Source of the DNA: CAWDNM01 sp964521195
Lineage (GTDB): Bacteria > Actinomycetota > Coriobacteriia > Anaerosomatales > JAAXUF01
Direction: 5' to 3'
Length of the DNA stretch: 64,000 nucleotides
Assembly (NCBI GenBank): GCA_964521195.1
Contig: CAZFRE010000008.1
Span: 1 to 64,000, forward strand
Of this stretch, positions 26,944-35,777 are shown in pieces; positions within the stretch are counted from its first letter, which is position 1; every line of letters starts with the position of its first letter. Under the pieces are notes generated by a model. It was given only the letters and a program-made list of their open reading frames with translations, was not told the DNA's origin and searched no databases. The translations under genes were made by a program, and so were the position numbers.

Positions 26944-27942
26944 TCAGCCTATGTCGCCTGTGTCGATGAGGTCGTGGATGTAGCCGCGCGTCTCCTCGGC
27001 GCCCGGTGACTCGGCCACTTCCATGAGGAACGCCTGCAGGAGGCACTGGATCCCGACGATGAGCGGAAGGACCGCGAACATGACGGTACCGGTGGTCGTG
27101 GGCACGCCGGTGATGTTGGCCTGTATCAGCCGGTAGGCACCGTACGATCCGCCGAACAGCGTCAACACCGTCCCGAAGATCCCGAGCGCACCTATAGCGC
27201 CGAAGTCCATGAGCAGGTACTTGCGGGCGACTCGGAAGAACCAGCCCCGGATGAGCCTCGGCGGGAACGACCACATGATCCGAGAGATGCGCACGTCGGA
27301 GACCTCATCGCCGTACAGGGTCTTGATAGGCACGTCCACCACGCGCGCGTCGGCAGTGTTGAGCCAGATGAGCATGTCGTTCTCGAAGAAGTAATCCCGG
27401 GCGATCGCGTCGAGGTCGATCATCTTGAGCATGTGGGCGCGCATCGCCGTGAACCCGCACTGCGAATCGAAGATGTGCCAGTAGCCGCTCGCCATCTTCG
27501 TCATGAACGTGAGGATGACGCTCCCGAATTTGCGGGTCCGCGGCATCGTCCGGTTCGCGTTGATGACGTAGAAGCGATTGCCCTTCGCGTACTCGGCGAT
27601 GCCGTTCACGAGCGGGCGCAGCAGGCGCGGCAGGTCGCTGATCGCCATCTGTCCGTCGGCGTCCATCTTCACAAGGATGTCGCAGTCCAGGTCCAGTGCG
27701 GTCTTGTAGCCCGTGATCATCGCGCCGCCCACCCCGGTGTTCTTCGCATGACGCACGAGGGTGACGCGCGGGTCGTTGAGCGCTTCGACAACGGCTGCGG
27801 TGTCATCGGTGCTCACGTCGTCCACGACGACGATCGAGCTCACGTACTCGGGCAACCCGGATATGACGCCGCCGATGAGTTCTGCCTCGTTGTGAGCGGG
27901 CAGGATCACGCAGATCTTCGTGTCACCGAACGAGTTCGTCAC
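26944..27942 (-). CDS. Membrane-associated GT2 glycosyltransferase (DPM/GtrB-like)
   Basis: 332 residues. Seen: KICVILPAHNEAELIGGVI, VVDDVSTDDTAAVV, GGAMITGYKTAL, the metal-binding VKMDADGQM and an FDSQCGFTAMR acceptor segment, then two C-terminal helices. This is the polyprenyl-phosphate sugar transferase plan (DPM1/GtrB/ArnC): a nucleotide sugar is joined to a lipid carrier at the inner membrane face. The GTG at 27942 follows GGAGG at 6 nt; the longer frame to 28128 gives an Arg/Pro-rich non-protein-like stretch. No glycan cluster surrounds it. Confidence 0.88.
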   Translation of the reverse strand: MTNSFGDTKICVILPAHNEAELIGGVISGLPEYVSSIVVVDDVSTDDTAAVVEALNDPRVTLVRHAKNTGVGGAMITGYKTALDLDCDILVKMDADGQMAISDLPRLLRPLVNGIAEYAKGNRFYVINANRTMPRTRKFGSVILTFMTKMASGYWHIFDSQCGFTAMRAHMLKMIDLDAIARDYFFENDMLIWLNTADARVVDVPIKTLYGDEVSDVRISRIMWSFPPRLIRGWFFRVARKYLLMDFGAIGALGIFGTVLTLFGGSYGAYRLIQANITGVPTTTGTVMFAVLPLIVGIQCLLQAFLMEVAESPGAEETRGYIHDLIDTGDIG

Positions 27943-28045
27943 TCGAATCCTCCGCCGTCGCCGCCTGTCGGGCCGTACACCGTCGGCGCGGCAAGTGTAG
28001 CATCGGCGCCACCCGCAGGCGCTACCCGCACGGTGCTCGCGAGCG

Positions 28046-28999
28046 CTAGACGACCGGCTCGGCGGGGGGCTCTTCCGCGGGCGCGGGGATGCGGTCGGCG
28101 AGGTCGGCGGCGGCCCGTTCCAGCGCATCGAGGACCGCGGCGATCCCGGGGGTGCCTCGGCTGCCCTTGCGCACGGCGGCCCAGATCGTCCGCTCGATCG
28201 ACAGGTCGCGCACGCGAGTGATCTGCACGGACGGATAGTTGCCGATCAGCGCCAGTGGCGGCACGAGCGCGACCCCCAGGCCCGCCCCCACCGCCGAGAG
28301 GATCACCTGGAAGTCCATCGAGTGGAAGTCCGTCCTCGGTTCGTAGCCCTGGCGGCGGGTGGCTGCGACGACGAGATCGAGCATGGATGTCGCATCTCGT
28401 CCGACGATCCACTCCTCGTCACGAAGGTCGGCCAGGGCCACCGAGCCGCGCCCGGCGAGGCGGTGATCCGCGGGGAGTGCGAGATACACGGGCTCGGTCA
28501 GCAACTGCTCGCGCTCGATGCCGCGATCGGCCAGTCGCGGGAGCAGTCCCCACTCGTAGGCGACGACGACGTCGAGGTCGCGGTTCTTCAGCGCCGGCAG
28601 CGACTCTTCCGGCTCGAGGTCGACCATGGACACTCGCAGATTCGGGAAGCGCTCCTTGAGTCCGGCCAGCGCCGGAACCAGCAGCGCCCGCGCGCCGGTG
28701 GGAAACGCCGAGACGCGCACGCGGCCGACGACTCCTTGCGATGCGGCAGCGATGTCGGCCTCGGCCCGCTCGATGTCGGCGAGTATGCGCTCGGTGTTGG
28801 TGACGAGCCGCGAGCCGATGTCGGTGAGGCGCACGCCGCGGCCGTGACGTTCGAGCAGCTGCGCGCCGGCCTCCCGCTCGAGCACCGCCATCTGCTGCGA
28901 CACGGCTGACGGCGTCATGAACAGAGCCTCGGCCGCGGCCGCGATCGTGCCGCGCGAAGCCACTTCGCGCAGCATTCTGAGTCGATTGACGTTCAGCAT
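28046..28999 (-). CDS. LysR family transcriptional regulator (first)
   Basis: 317 residues. Seen: winged HTH MLNVNRLRMLREVASRGTIAAAAEAL, TPSAVSQQMAVLERE and RLTDIG, then the two-lobed substrate domain (RVRVSAFPTGARALLVPAL). The start at 28999 aligns with the LysR paralogue near 59837; the frame extends to 29038 but adds an unlike leader. No Shine-Dalgarno precedes the ATG. It is divergent from a 32-codon membrane peptide, with 121 nt of AT-richer DNA between, which is where LysR proteins usually bind. Effector unknown. Confidence 0.9.
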   Translation of the reverse strand: MLNVNRLRMLREVASRGTIAAAAEALFMTPSAVSQQMAVLEREAGAQLLERHGRGVRLTDIGSRLVTNTERILADIERAEADIAAASQGVVGRVRVSAFPTGARALLVPALAGLKERFPNLRVSMVDLEPEESLPALKNRDLDVVVAYEWGLLPRLADRGIEREQLLTEPVYLALPADHRLAGRGSVALADLRDEEWIVGRDATSMLDLVVAATRRQGYEPRTDFHSMDFQVILSAVGAGLGVALVPPLALIGNYPSVQITRVRDLSIERTIWAAVRKGSRGTPGIAAVLDALERAAADLADRIPAPAEEPPAEPVV

Positions 29000-29120
29000 T
29001 ATGTAGCAAAGCTTACTGTAATAGTTAGAAACCAACAATTGTTCTTGGGTGTTTTCGGCCCGAAGATAGCTACAGAACGACCGCGGCCACCGAACGGTCG
29101 CACCGAAGGAGGCGTTTGAG
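29000..29120. promoter_or_regulatory. Divergent control region LysR / 32-aa peptide
   Basis: 121 nt with locally AT-rich sequence (about 29000-29050) that stands out from the high-GC surroundings. Divergent LysR promoters normally sit in such regions. The last part carries AAGGAGG (29106-29112), the ribosome site of the small peptide gene. No unambiguous T-N11-A box could be fixed by eye. Confidence 0.4.
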
Positions 29121-29219
29121 ATGTATGACAGCTTCAGTGAGGGCCACGTGTTCTACGGTCGCACCGTCGCGATGGTCGCAGCGGTCATGGCGATCGCCAT
29201 CCTGCTCCACCTGATCTAG
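29121..29219 (+). CDS. Small membrane peptide, 32 residues
   Basis: A 32-codon frame with excellent initiation: ATG preceded by AAGGAGG at 8 nt. Seen: a polar N-terminus (MYDSFSEGHVFYGR) followed by a single hydrophobic helix of about 18 residues (TVAMVAAVMAIAILLHLI) running to the stop. It lies opposite a LysR gene and is closed by a terminator 54 nt after its stop, so it forms its own short transcription unit. The polar head and terminal helix suggest a single-pass membrane peptide, perhaps a subunit or regulator of a membrane enzyme. Not recognised as any family. Confidence 0.7.
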   Translation: MYDSFSEGHVFYGRTVAMVAAVMAIAILLHLI

Positions 29220-29272
29220 CCCCCCTTGAGCCGTCGCCGGCATCCCTCCGGCGGCGGCTGTCCCTGGACTTC

Positions 29273-29300
29273 ACGGCACCCTGCTTGCGCGGGGTGCCGT
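29273..29300 (+). terminator. Terminator of the 32-aa peptide unit
   Basis: 9-bp stem (ACGGCACCC and GGGTGCCGT) with a 10-nt loop, followed by the T-rich CTTCGTTTCT. A weaker GC hairpin precedes it at about 29231-29258. Confidence 0.7.
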
Positions 29301-29391
29301 CTTCGTTTCTGAGCGTGTTCTCGGCGGCCGTGCTTGACCGCACACCCCCAGTCGGTAAGGTGGGGGTGACGGGCGCGAGAGGAGGGGACCG

Positions 29392-29784
29392 GTGGAGGAG
29401 AGGGGCCAGCAGACCGCAGCGCCGCGCAGCGGGTTGCCGCGGGCCGCAAGCCGGTTCGACGTCGTCTTCTGGATCGCGTTCGCCGTCTCGACCGTGCTCG
29501 TCGTCGGGCAGGTCGCCTTCATCTTGAGCTTCACTCCGGTGGTGTTGCGTATGGCTGCTGACGCCGGGACCGCGCTGCCTCCAGGGCTTCAGTTCGCGAG
29601 CGCGCTCGGACCGCTCGGGCTGTTCTTCTTCTTCACCGTGGGCGATGCACTCATCTTCGCCCTGTTCGCGTGGTTCTCGCGCCGGTACTGGGTGGGGCTG
29701 CTGTTCGTGCCACCGATCCTGTATCTCGCCGGCGCGTTTGGCGCGCTGTGGGTGTTCGCGGCGGAGCTCATCGCCGTCGGCTGA
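29392..29784 (+). CDS. Hypothetical membrane protein, three helices
   Basis: 130 residues, not recognised. Seen: a hydrophilic N-terminus of about 22 residues, then helices at about 24-48, 70-95 and 99-126, with a Phe-rich run GLFFFFTVGDALIFALFAWF. No charged catalytic motif. GTG start with GGAGGGG at 5 nt. It lies alone between the LysR-linked peptide unit and hisG. Confidence 0.65.
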   Translation: MEERGQQTAAPRSGLPRAASRFDVVFWIAFAVSTVLVVGQVAFILSFTPVVLRMAADAGTALPPGLQFASALGPLGLFFFFTVGDALIFALFAWFSRRYWVGLLFVPPILYLAGAFGALWVFAAELIAVG

Positions 29785-29939
29785 GTGGTTGCGGTCGGAG
29801 CCCGGCCCAGCCATGAAGGCTGGGCCCTTCGCGCCGGGCTGCGGTGTGCGCGTCGACCATCTGCTACACTTCAGTAGAGTGATAGAGTGCCTCGGCGCGC
29901 AAGCAGGCGTTGCATGGCGAACACGACAGGAGTCACCAC

Positions 29940-30812
29940 ATGCTGACCATCGCGCTTCCCAAGGGTTCTCTCGGCGAGCAGACCCTGCTGCTGTTCTCGC
30001 AGGCGGACCTCGAAGTGAAGAAGTCCAGCCGCGAGTACAACCCCACCATCGCCGACCCGCGCATCGGCAAGGTGAAGATCCTCAGGCCCCAGGAGATCCC
30101 GATCTTCGTGCAGAACGGCTACTTCGATCTGGGCATCTCCGGTTTCGACTGGATCACGGAGACGGGCGCCGATGTCGTCGAGGTCGCGGAGCTCCCCTAT
30201 GCCAAGACCGGTACCGGCGTCGTGAAGATGGTTCTTGCGGTCCCGGACGACTCGCCGGTCCAGAGTGCCGCCGACATCAGGCCGGGAAGCCGCATCACGA
30301 CCGAATTCCCCGAGGTCACGAAGCGATTCTTCGATGACTTGGGCATCCCGGTCGAGGTGCACTTCAGCTACGGCGCCACCGAGGCCAAGGTCCCGGACAT
30401 GATGGATGCCCTCGTCGACCTCACTGAGACCGGGTCGACGCTGCGCCGCAACGGGCTCAAGATCGTGGACGTCGTGCTCACCTCCACGACGCGCCTGCTC
30501 GCCAGCAAGGAGGCGTGGGCCGATCCCGAGAGGCGCCGCGAGATCGAGGAGATCCGCACGCTGCTGCTCGGCGTGATCGAGGCGCGGGGCCGGGTGCTGC
30601 TCTCGATGAACGTCCCGGAGCTCAAGCTGGACGCCGTCATCGGCTGCCTGCCGGCGATGAAGCACCCGACCGTCTCGAAGCTCTACGGTTCGAGCGATCT
30701 TGAGGTCACGACTGTCGCCGATAAGTCCACCGTCAACATCCTCATCCCGAAGCTCAAGGCCGCGGGCGCCGAGGACATCCTCGAGATCCCAATCAGCAAG
30801 ATCGTGAAGTAG
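29940..30812 (+). CDS. hisG: ATP phosphoribosyltransferase, long form
   Basis: First step of histidine synthesis, joining ATP and PRPP; usually inhibited by histidine. 290 residues, so the long HisG with its own regulatory domain rather than the short HisG-HisZ pair. Seen: MLTIALPKGSLGEQ, VQNGYFDLGISGFDWI, ATEAKVPDMMDALVDLTETGSTLRRN (the PRPP-binding site) and a C-terminal ferredoxin-like domain from about residue 215 (HPTVSKLYGSSDLEVTTVAD). The ATG has AGGAG at 7 nt. No other his gene is next to it. Confidence 0.96.
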   Translation: MLTIALPKGSLGEQTLLLFSQADLEVKKSSREYNPTIADPRIGKVKILRPQEIPIFVQNGYFDLGISGFDWITETGADVVEVAELPYAKTGTGVVKMVLAVPDDSPVQSAADIRPGSRITTEFPEVTKRFFDDLGIPVEVHFSYGATEAKVPDMMDALVDLTETGSTLRRNGLKIVDVVLTSTTRLLASKEAWADPERRREIEEIRTLLLGVIEARGRVLLSMNVPELKLDAVIGCLPAMKHPTVSKLYGSSDLEVTTVADKSTVNILIPKLKAAGAEDILEIPISKIVK

Positions 30813-30959
30813 CGCGCCGGCGCGCGCGCCGCGCCCGCTCGCGTTAGCGGCACCCGTGCGCGGGTACGCTCTACGGAGCCGAAAGCATGCGGGTCACCCC
30901 AGGCGCCGTAGGCTGCGTTTCGCCTGTAGTCGGACCGCACCTGACGGGGGTGTGAGCGC

Positions 30960-31742
30960 ATGTCGAGCGCAGGGCACGATGGAAGCCGCGACACATACGG
31001 CGACGGGGGAGTCTTGCGTACCCGGGAGCCGCTCATCGTCATGCGCGACGTCCGCCGCGTCTACCGCATGGGCGAGGTCGACGTCGAGGCGCTCCACGTC
31101 GACGAGCTCACGATCTATCGCGGCGAGTTCGTGGCGATTCTCGGACCTTCAGGCTCCGGCAAGACGACGCTGCTCAACCTCCTCGGCGGTATCGACGCAC
31201 CCACCAGTGGCTCCGTCTCCTTCGGCGAGCACGACATCTCGCATCTCAACCGCCGCGAACTGACGCTGTTCCGCCGCGAGCATATCGGGTTCGTCTTCCA
31301 GTTCTTCAACCTGATCCCGACCCTCACCGCCGAGGAGAACGTCCGCTTCGCCCTCGAGCTCGCCGAGCGCGACGGCAGCGGTCCCGATCTCGAGCCTGCG
31401 CAGCTGCTGGCCAAGGTCGGGCTCGCCGAGCGGACCGGCCACTTCCCGGCGCAACTCTCGGGCGGCGAGCAGCAGCGCGTGGCGGTCGCGCGAGCGCTCG
31501 CGAAGGCACCGGAGCTGATCCTCGGCGATGAGCCGACCGGAAACCTCGACTTCCGGACCGGCAAACTCGTGCTCAAGGTGCTTCGCGAGGTGAACCGCGA
31601 GGAAGGCGCCGCGGTGGTGCTCGTGACTCACAACCAGCCTCTGGCCGCGATCGCCGACCGGGTGCTGCAGCTGCGGGATGGCCACATCGTCTCGCAGGAG
31701 GTCAACGAGAATCCTTTGGACCCGGAGGACGTGAGCTGGTGA
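30960..31742 (+). CDS. ABC transporter ATP-binding protein, MacB/LolD type
   Basis: 260 residues. Seen: N-terminal extension of about 20 residues, Walker A LGPSGSGKTTLL, FVFQFFNLIPTLTAEENV (the Q-loop wording typical of MacB/LolD ATPases), signature LSGGEQQRVAVARALA, Walker B LILGDEPTGNLD and VLVTHNQPLA. These ATPases drive mechanotransmission by FtsX-like permeases rather than transport through a pore. It overlaps the permease start by 4 nt (GTGA). An alternative TTG start at 31014 would remove the extension. The cargo is unknown; lipoprotein, lipid or peptide substrates are known in the family. Confidence 0.9.
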   Translation: MSSAGHDGSRDTYGDGGVLRTREPLIVMRDVRRVYRMGEVDVEALHVDELTIYRGEFVAILGPSGSGKTTLLNLLGGIDAPTSGSVSFGEHDISHLNRRELTLFRREHIGFVFQFFNLIPTLTAEENVRFALELAERDGSGPDLEPAQLLAKVGLAERTGHFPAQLSGGEQQRVAVARALAKAPELILGDEPTGNLDFRTGKLVLKVLREVNREEGAAVVLVTHNQPLAAIADRVLQLRDGHIVSQEVNENPLDPEDVSW

Positions 31743-34129
31743 GGCGGCGCCGGGGCATCAGTACGCTGACCCTGAAGGCGTGGCGCGACATGCCCGCGCA
31801 CAAGGGACAGTTCATCGCGCTCGTGGTGCTCATCGCCATCGGCATCATGAGTTACGTCACCTTCCAGAACGGCTACTACAACCTCCGCACGTCCCTCGAC
31901 CACGCCTACGACACGCTGCGTTTCGCCGACTTCAGCGTGCGCGTCGACCGCATGCCGCTCTCGGCTGCGCGCGCGGTCGAGCGAGTGCCGGGTGTCTCCG
32001 CGGCGATGGTGCGGACCGTGGACGACGTGGGGCTCGAGCGCCAAGGCGGAGAGCAGGCGACCGCGCGCGTGATCAGCTCTGCGGGAGCGGGCGCAAAGCT
32101 GAACGCGGTGCACATCGAGGCCGGACGATTCCCGGCGCCGGCGGCGCGCAATGAGGTGCTGCTGAGCACGCAGTTCGCGTCGGACACGGACACGCAGCTT
32201 GGCGACGAGCTGACGCTGCTGATCGGCGGTGAACGCAAGGCGATGCGGGTGGTGGGCATCGGCATCGATCCGGAGAACCTCTACGCGATGCAGAGCGAGG
32301 GCACGTTGCCCGCACCCGGCACCTTCGCCGTCGTCTACACAACCGAGGAGGGCATCGAGTACCTGTTCGGCACCTCGAACTCCGGCAACGACGTCGTCGT
32401 CGCGGCCGACCCCGGCGTGGATATCGAGCAACTCGCCGAGGACGTCGAGGACGAGCTCGCCGGCTACGGCCTCATCTCGACCGCGTTGCGCGACGACATG
32501 CCAAGCTACGGCGGTCTGGATTCCGAACTCAGGCAGAACCAGCTGATGGCGCGCTCGTTGCCCGCGCTCGTGCTCGCGATCAGCTCGATGTCGCTGTTCA
32601 TCGCGCTCTCGCGGCTCGTCCAGGCGCAGCGGGGCGAGATCGGGCTGGCGAAAGCGCTCGGCTACAGCGATGCGCAGATACTCGGTCACTACCTGACGAT
32701 CGCGATGCTCATCGCGGCGGCAGGTTCGGTGCTCGGCGTCGGACTCGGGCTTTGGGGTTCGATCGGCGTCGCGAGCATGTACGTGTCGATGCTCGGCCTG
32801 CCCTTCATGACCACCGGATTCTACCCGCAGGTGGCCTTGATCGCCGTGGTGCTCGCTGTGGCGTCGTGTGCCGCCGCAGCGGCGATGCCGGCGTGGCGCT
32901 CGTCTCGGCTGGCGCCGGCGATCGCGATGCACTCCGATCCCAACGTTTCGCTCTCCGGCGGCCACATTCCGCTCATCGAGCGCGCACTCGCGCCGATCCT
33001 CCCGCGCACGTTCACGTTCCGCGTGCCGCTGCGCAACGTCTTCCGCGCGAAGCGGCGCAGTGTCTACACGATCCTTGGCATCGCCTTCGCGATGGTCCTC
33101 TCGGTGTCGACGGTCGCGATGTTCGACTCGATCGACTACATCATGGACAAGGCGTTCACCGACATTGAGCGCTGGGACATCATGGCCGCCTTCGATGCGC
33201 CATACGGCAGCGCCCGCGTCGCCGAGGTCCGCCGCATGACAGGCGTCGAGCGCGTCCAAGTGGCGTTCATGCTCCCCGTCACCCTCTCCTCGCCAACCGC
33301 CGAGGAGGACGTCGTGGTCACCGCGATGACGCCCGAAGCCGACTTCCACGGCTTCGATCCCGCGGGCGGCGCGCCGCCCGCCGAAGCGCTTGCAGCAGGC
33401 GACCTCGTGCTCGCATCGTCGATCGCGCGTACGCTCGGCGTCGCGCCCGGATCGCGTGTCGAGGTGGACTCGCCGCTCGTCGACGATCCGGTCACGCTAC
33501 GCGTGGGTGCGCTCTCCGACGAGATGCTGGGGCAGCCGGCGTACCTGTCGCTCGACGCGGCGGCGCAGCTCAAGGGCGCGCCGGTCACCACCTACAACGC
33601 CCTCTACATCGACGCCGATCCCGCCCGGGCCGGTCGGATTCGAGACGACATCTACGACCTGCCCGGCTCGGCCGCCGTGCAGGTGAAGGCGAGCTACGTC
33701 GAGCAGCTGAAGAAGTGGCTCGAACTCTTCGACTTCTTCGGTGTGGTGCTGCTCGGCTTCGGGGCGGCGCTCGCGTTCGTGGTCGTCTTCACCACCTTCA
33801 CCGCCAACGTCACGGAGCGCACTCGCGAGATCGCCACCATGCGCACGATCGGCGAGGACAACGTGCGTCTGACCATCATGATCACGCTCGAGAACCTCGC
33901 GATCGCGATCGCGGCGATCCCGCTCGGGCTGTGGCTTGGCGTGCAGGCGGCGAACGCGCTGTTCGCGTACTTCGACATCGAGGGGTTCGAGTTGCAGGCC
34001 TACATCTACCCTGGGAGCATCGCGCAGATCTGCGTGTTGATGGTCGCGGTCGTGCTGCTCTCCGAGATTCCGCCTGTGCGCCGCATCTTCCGGCTCGACC
34101 TCGCCGAGGCGACCAAGGTAATGGAGTAG
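31739..34129 (+). CDS. ABC transporter permease with two FtsX domains
   Basis: 796 residues, partner of the preceding ATPase. Seen: first helix at about 22-45, an extracytoplasmic MacB-like domain, three helices at about 275-400 forming the first FtsX unit, then a repeat: a helix near 440-465, a second external domain, and three closing helices (about 660-790) with NVTERTREIATMRTIGEDN, the conserved FtsX coupling loop. The tandem arrangement lets one polypeptide act as the whole membrane dimer. GTG start inside the ATPase stop. Actinobacterial relatives export lipids or peptides; the actual cargo is not deducible. Confidence 0.9.
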   Translation: MRRRRGISTLTLKAWRDMPAHKGQFIALVVLIAIGIMSYVTFQNGYYNLRTSLDHAYDTLRFADFSVRVDRMPLSAARAVERVPGVSAAMVRTVDDVGLERQGGEQATARVISSAGAGAKLNAVHIEAGRFPAPAARNEVLLSTQFASDTDTQLGDELTLLIGGERKAMRVVGIGIDPENLYAMQSEGTLPAPGTFAVVYTTEEGIEYLFGTSNSGNDVVVAADPGVDIEQLAEDVEDELAGYGLISTALRDDMPSYGGLDSELRQNQLMARSLPALVLAISSMSLFIALSRLVQAQRGEIGLAKALGYSDAQILGHYLTIAMLIAAAGSVLGVGLGLWGSIGVASMYVSMLGLPFMTTGFYPQVALIAVVLAVASCAAAAAMPAWRSSRLAPAIAMHSDPNVSLSGGHIPLIERALAPILPRTFTFRVPLRNVFRAKRRSVYTILGIAFAMVLSVSTVAMFDSIDYIMDKAFTDIERWDIMAAFDAPYGSARVAEVRRMTGVERVQVAFMLPVTLSSPTAEEDVVVTAMTPEADFHGFDPAGGAPPAEALAAGDLVLASSIARTLGVAPGSRVEVDSPLVDDPVTLRVGALSDEMLGQPAYLSLDAAAQLKGAPVTTYNALYIDADPARAGRIRDDIYDLPGSAAVQVKASYVEQLKKWLELFDFFGVVLLGFGAALAFVVVFTTFTANVTERTREIATMRTIGEDNVRLTIMITLENLAIAIAAIPLGLWLGVQAANALFAYFDIEGFELQAYIYPGSIAQICVLMVAVVLLSEIPPVRRIFRLDLAEATKVME

Positions 34130-34142
34130 GACGGAGCGAGGT

Positions 34143-34844
34143 TTGCAGAGCATCCTGATCCTCGTGGCGCTCGCGATCGCCGCCGTGGCGGCGAATCTCA
34201 GCCCCTTCGTCTGGGGACCGAACGTCATCTACCTGCTCGAGCGCGAGCGTCCGGTCTGGCGCTCGCTCGCGTACACAGCCGGGCGCGCGCTCACGCTGGT
34301 GCTGGCCAGTCTGGCGGTGGTCGGGGCGATGACTAACGGCCACCGGCAGATCCGCGACCTCGTCGCCCAAGCGACGGCAATCGCGAGCGCCCCGGGGCCG
34401 TGGCTCTACATGACGATCGGGGTGGGGGCGATCGCCACCGCGCTATGGCTGCTGCGTACGCCCGATCCCGACATCCTGGACCGGTTCAAGCGCACGCGGC
34501 ACACGGAGGGTAAGTTGCTCCCCGCGTTCGGCTTCGGCATCAGCATCGCCATCGCCAATCTGTTCGGGTTCGTGTGGCAAGTCATCGCGATCGGCGCCGT
34601 CGTGGTTCTCGCCGAGGGTGACATGGTGTTCGTGGCGATCGCGGTGGTCGTGTGGACCGTCTTCGGCACCATCGACCTGTGGCTGCCCGCGCTGGGGATG
34701 ATGCTGTTCCCCCAACGAACTGCCGAGTGGCTGACTCGCGCGAAGGAGCGCATCCCGACGTTCAAGCCTCGTACGATCGTCGTCATCATCGGGCTCGCCG
34801 GCCTTGGCACGCTCGTCTACGGCGTGTGGAAGCTTCTTGGCTGA
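34143..34844 (+). CDS. GAP/Sap-like membrane protein
   Basis: 233 residues with about six helices. Seen: an N-terminal helix, a short loop, paired helices around 40-65, 85-105, 120-160, 165-190 and 210-232, with FGFGISIAIANLFGFVWQVIAIG. The layout recalls GAP family proteins (Sap, glycolipid addressing in mycobacteria), so I call it that with moderate confidence. TTG start 13 nt after the permease stop, so it is probably part of the ABC operon and may help lipid export. Confidence 0.6.
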   Translation: MQSILILVALAIAAVAANLSPFVWGPNVIYLLERERPVWRSLAYTAGRALTLVLASLAVVGAMTNGHRQIRDLVAQATAIASAPGPWLYMTIGVGAIATALWLLRTPDPDILDRFKRTRHTEGKLLPAFGFGISIAIANLFGFVWQVIAIGAVVVLAEGDMVFVAIAVVVWTVFGTIDLWLPALGMMLFPQRTAEWLTRAKERIPTFKPRTIVVIIGLAGLGTLVYGVWKLLG

Positions 34845-34861
34845 GTCGCGTCGTCGCGCAG

Positions 34862-34893
34862 CGACGCCGGCCGCGTGTGGGCGACCGGCGTCG
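34862..34893. terminator. Bidirectional hairpin between convergent genes
   Basis: 9-bp perfect stem (CGACGCCGG at 34862-34870, complement at 34885-34893) with a 14-nt loop, placed between the GAP-like gene and rubrerythrin, which converge. Confidence 0.55.
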
Positions 34894-34936
34894 GGTTGAG
34901 GTGCGTGGCCGGTCGCGTTGGACCGGATGACGTCTG

Positions 34937-35512
34937 CTAGTAGTTCTCGCAGAGCAGCTCGTAGTAGGACTGCGGGTGGTCGCACGCCGGGCACAGCATC
35001 GGGGCCTCGGGGCCCTCGTGGACGTACCCGCAGTTACGGCACTTCCAGAACACGGCGCCGTCCTTCTTGAAGACCTTGTAGCCGTTCACGTTCTCGAGCA
35101 GTGCGCGATAGCGCTTCTCGTGGTGCGCCTCGACCTCGGCGATCTCGCGGAAGTGCTTCGCGATGTCGGCGAAGCCCTCTTCCTCGGCGATCTTGGCGAA
35201 GTCGGGGTAGATGGTGCCCCACTCCATCAGCTCGCCCTCCGCGGCAGCGAGCAGGTTCTCGGCGGTGGCGCCGATCTTGCCGGCCGGGTAGGCCGTGGTG
35301 ATCTCGAGGTCGCCACCCTCGAGGTACTTGAAGAAGACCTTCGCGTGCTCCTTCTCGTTATCGGCGGTCTCGAGGAAGATCGCCGAGATCTGCTCGAAGC
35401 CCTCCTTCTTGGCGACGGAGGCGAAGTACGTGTAGCGGTTGCGCGCCTGGCTCTCGCCGGCGAACGACTTGAGCAGGTTCTTCTCGGTCTGCGTGCCCTT
35501 GATGCTCGGCAT
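34937..35512 (-). CDS. rbr: Rubrerythrin
   Basis: Reduces hydrogen peroxide in the cytosol of anaerobes using electrons from rubredoxin or ferredoxin. 191 residues, standard. Seen: ferritin-like di-iron domain with ESQARNRYTYFASVA, ETADNEKEHAKVFF and EIAEVEAHHEKRY; C-terminal rubredoxin domain with KCRNCGYVHEG and LCPACDHPQSYYE, both CX2C iron pairs present. ATG with AAAGGAG upstream. It is monocistronic and divergent from the PadR operon. Its presence is the strongest single marker of anaerobic life in the window. Confidence 0.96.
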   Translation of the reverse strand: MPSIKGTQTEKNLLKSFAGESQARNRYTYFASVAKKEGFEQISAIFLETADNEKEHAKVFFKYLEGGDLEITTAYPAGKIGATAENLLAAAEGELMEWGTIYPDFAKIAEEEGFADIAKHFREIAEVEAHHEKRYRALLENVNGYKVFKKDGAVFWKCRNCGYVHEGPEAPMLCPACDHPQSYYELLCENY

Positions 35513-35676
35513 GGGCGTGCTCCTTTCGGGTCGGGGACGGGTTTCGTTCAGTATTCAGAATCTCCGTTCCGGCGAGAAGCGAAACCTGCCGACGGCGCAT
35601 CGCCGCTCGCGGGCACCACACGACCACCCGAGAGACACCGGACGAACCTCCTCCGCGGTTTCTCACATCTTCGGGG

Positions 35677-35735
35677 TTGACTAGTGCGAAGTTCGTAGTA
35701 GTCTGTGTATCGGCTAGTGTGAAGTTCGTACTACT
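35677..35735 (+). promoter_or_regulatory. PadR operon promoter with two operator copies
   Basis: Two near-identical 22-bp elements at 35681-35702 and 35714-35735 begin CTAGTG and share GAAGTTCGTA at the centre; they start 33 bp apart, about three helical turns. Each also has imperfect dyad symmetry, TAGTnnGAA / TTCGTACTA about a central G. TTGACT (35677-35682) and TAGTCT (35699-35704), 16 nt apart, form a plausible promoter overlapping copy 1. PadR proteins bind such dyads at their own promoter. Confidence 0.6.
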
Positions 35736-35777
35736 GCGGTGTTCACTACACCGCCGACATGGAAAGGGAGGTGAGTC

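Noticed and set aside
31628..33349. 573-codon minus-strand frame opposite the FtsX permease
   Set aside because: Composition dominated by Arg, His, Glu and Asp without hydrophobic core; shadow frame.
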